From: Prorocentrum cordatum
Lineage: Eukaryota; Sar; Dinophyceae; Prorocentrales; Prorocentraceae
Length of the DNA: 64,000 nt
Direction of reading: 5' to 3'
NCBI GenBank assembly: GCA_963575745.1
Contig: CAUYUJ010020593.1
Span: forward strand, 293,179-357,178
How positions within the stretch are numbered: position 1 is the stretch's first letter; every line of letters starts with the position of its first letter. This document shows positions 62,226-64,000 of the stretch, piece by piece. A program made the translations under genes and the position numbers. The notes beneath the pieces were generated by a model. It saw nothing but the letters and a program-made list of their open reading frames with translations, had not been told where the DNA came from and did not search any database.

Positions 62226-62774
62226 TGATCATCCTCTCTTCATCCCTCGCCCGCCCCCGCTGGTCGCGCAACGTCCGTGTGCTGCAGCAGCACGTACCTC
62301 AACCTCTGTGGCAGGAAGACCGCGTCCGCGTCGACCTTCAATCCGAAGAGGGTTGTCATCCATTCAACAATGGGATGGAGGGGGGGGGGAGGGGAAAAGA
62401 GGGGGAGAAGCAGGCGGAACGGGAGGCGGAAGGGGGCGACGGGAGGAGGAAGAGGAAGAACCGGATGCGGGCAGGAGATTGTTCGTTTGGGCCCCCTTTT
62501 GAAATCCAAGCAATCGCATTATGAGTCGTCGTCGTCGTCGGCGGCGGCGTCGTCGTCGTCGTCGTCGTCCTCGTCGTCGTCCTCAACGTCGTCGTCGGCC
62601 CCAAAAGAAAAGAAGGAGCAAGGAAACGGAAGAACATCGTACTTTGGTCGGAGGGACGCCGCTGCCGTTTGATCTCTTCCCTGCTGTAGGGGGGGGGGTC
62701 CCGGGGGGTGGTCCCAAGGGGGTGGGCACGAGAGCCCAGAATCGAATCGATAAGTCGGATCGGCGATCGAAATG
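62226..62774. other. unassigned, GTC tract
   Basis: A (GTC)n tract lies at 62523-62602. No gene recognised. Confidence 0.4.
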
Positions 62775-62968
62775 AATCGGATCGGCGGAAATCGGCAGCC
62801 GAGTCGGGAAACGTCGAATCGGCAGACATCGGCAGGCTAGTAGGCCTCCAATAAGAGATCGGAGCCGAAGTCGGAATCTCAAGTCGAATCGAATCGGAAT
62901 CGGAAGCCATCGAAATCGAATCGAATCGAATGGGAGGAATCGAAACGAGCCCTGGGTGGGGCCCCTGG
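62775..62968. repeat. dispersed repeat D1, copy 2
   Basis: Partner of 12028-12215; same orientation, with extra AATCGGA and TCGAA words. Confidence 0.85.
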
Positions 62969-62994
62969 TCACAATACTATCCCCCCTAAGGGTC

Positions 62995-63440
62995 TTCGAA
63001 CATCATCAAAAAACCTCAAAACAAACACCCCAAAGACGGGCCAAGAGTGCCCCAAGACGCCCCCAAGACGGTCTAAGAGGGCCCAGACTCGCCGAACGAT
63101 CGGTCCAAGACGCCCAGGATAATAGCCTCCACACGTACCAAGAAGCCCCGAAGACGACCCAAGAGCCCTCCAAGAGCACTCCCACGAGGGCCCCAGGAGG
63201 CAGACTCATTCATTGATTTCCCTCAATTTGTTCGCAAATCTTGACGTTCTCGCCTTTTCGGCTTCCCTATGCTCCAAGCCGGCCCAAGAGGTCCCCAAGA
63301 TCGCCCCAAGACGGCTCAAGAGATCCCCAAGACTGCCCGCAGGAAGCCCCAAGAAGCCTCCAAAAGGCGCCCGGGAGGCCCCCGAATGGCTCCAGAACTG
63401 CCCCTCGGAGGCCCCCGAGAGCATACCGAAAAGACCCTCG
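62995..63440. repeat. degenerate CCCCAAGACGGC short tandem repeat
   Basis: Two runs (62995-63200, 63270-63440) of CCCAAGACGGCTC-type words. The minus strand reads GxLGxSWGxLG peptides that are repeat artefacts. Confidence 0.65.
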
Positions 63441-64000
63441 AAACATCCGTGAGGACTCTGACACGCGTCAACGTCGTCGTCGCCGCCGCTGCCGTCGCTG
63501 TCGTCCCTTTTCAGGGTCGGCGGCGCCGGCCGCAAGGCTTCGCAATATTCGTTTGGACGGTCTTTTGAGACCCACAAGATCGCAAGACGACAGCTCCGAT
63601 GTTGAAGCAGAAGAACAGACTGTGCCAACAGTGCGAGGGATTGCTACTCCATCATTCGGGAATTGCTGAGAGGGCGCCCGCGGTGCGCATCAAAAGCCGC
63701 ACTGGCTCGCCATAGCACCATAGCACTCGAAAGGATGCGGCGGCGGATAGCACCAGGAAGCCGTGCGCACGCGCTGCGAAGACCGTGCGAGCGCACGGCA
63801 GCGCCCGCTCGAGGTGGGAAGCCACAGCCGCCCGCGCTCGGAGCGGCCCTCCCGCGCCACCACGGAGCTGGCCCTGCGCACGCCTGCCCACTCCGCCAGC
63901 CTGACCCGTGTTCGAGTAGCCAGTGCGCGTGCCGTATTACTTCGAACTGCATCGAAGAACAACAGTGGCCAAACCCCGTCGCAACAGATGTAGCAGTGCT
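63441..64000. other. unassigned
   Basis: No gene or repeat recognised. Confidence 0.35.

Noticed and set aside
62956-63669. Several overlapping frames rich in LG, SWG and PRGPQ
   Set aside because: Translations of the CCCCAAGACGGC short tandem repeat.

Overview
The window looks like nuclear DNA of a dinoflagellate. It is GC-rich, with very low gene density and heavy microsatellite and satellite load. It carries a Ty1/copia polyprotein and a tyrosine-recombinase (YR) retroelement of types common in dinoflagellates, and a degenerate match to the dinoflagellate spliced leader. Genus and species cannot be told from the sequence. No rRNA, tRNA or CRISPR array was seen.

Layout. 1-5760: decayed Ty1/copia element, broken by a frameshift and an in-frame stop, with two catalytic Asp positions changed to Gly. 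6286-10610: G-run arrays around a 2.65-kb TTTTCTCG satellite containing an uninterrupted T88 run. 10.6-19.2 kb: dispersed repeats, two near-identical Stowaway-like MITEs, compound CA and TA microsatellites and long (CTC)n/(CAT)n tracts. 19204-25876 (minus strand): a 6.67-kb YR retroelement with split direct repeats (A1, ORFs, B1, A2, B2), sitting in a GAT/CAT microsatellite. It encodes two small ORFs, RT-RNase H, a tyrosine recombinase in another frame, and a last ORF resembling a SAM-dependent (C5-type) DNA methyltransferase. 25.9-40.5 kb: CTC/GAG tracts, at least four short nonautonomous repeat families, foldbacks and minisatellites. 40.9-45.8 kb (minus): broken reading frames of a probable host gene whose 3' part resembles Tpt1/KptA RNA 2'-phosphotransferase. 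46-50 kb: 46-bp, ~160-bp and GAC-rich tandem arrays and one GC3-rich candidate gene. 53-55 kb: an 83-bp satellite. 55.3-60.6 kb: a dispersed megasatellite built on TACCACAGGCT that cuts into a RING-H2 sequence, with a ~0.6-kb segmental duplication. 61-64 kb: short degenerate repeats and CCTCCG/CTC tracts.

The two retroelements are the only sequences whose genes form a recognisable functional set. In the YR element the RT-RNase H would make cDNA, the split repeats would let it circularise, and the recombinase would integrate the circle at a GATG microhomology. The copia copy appears dead. Most long open frames elsewhere are translations of repeats and were not called.
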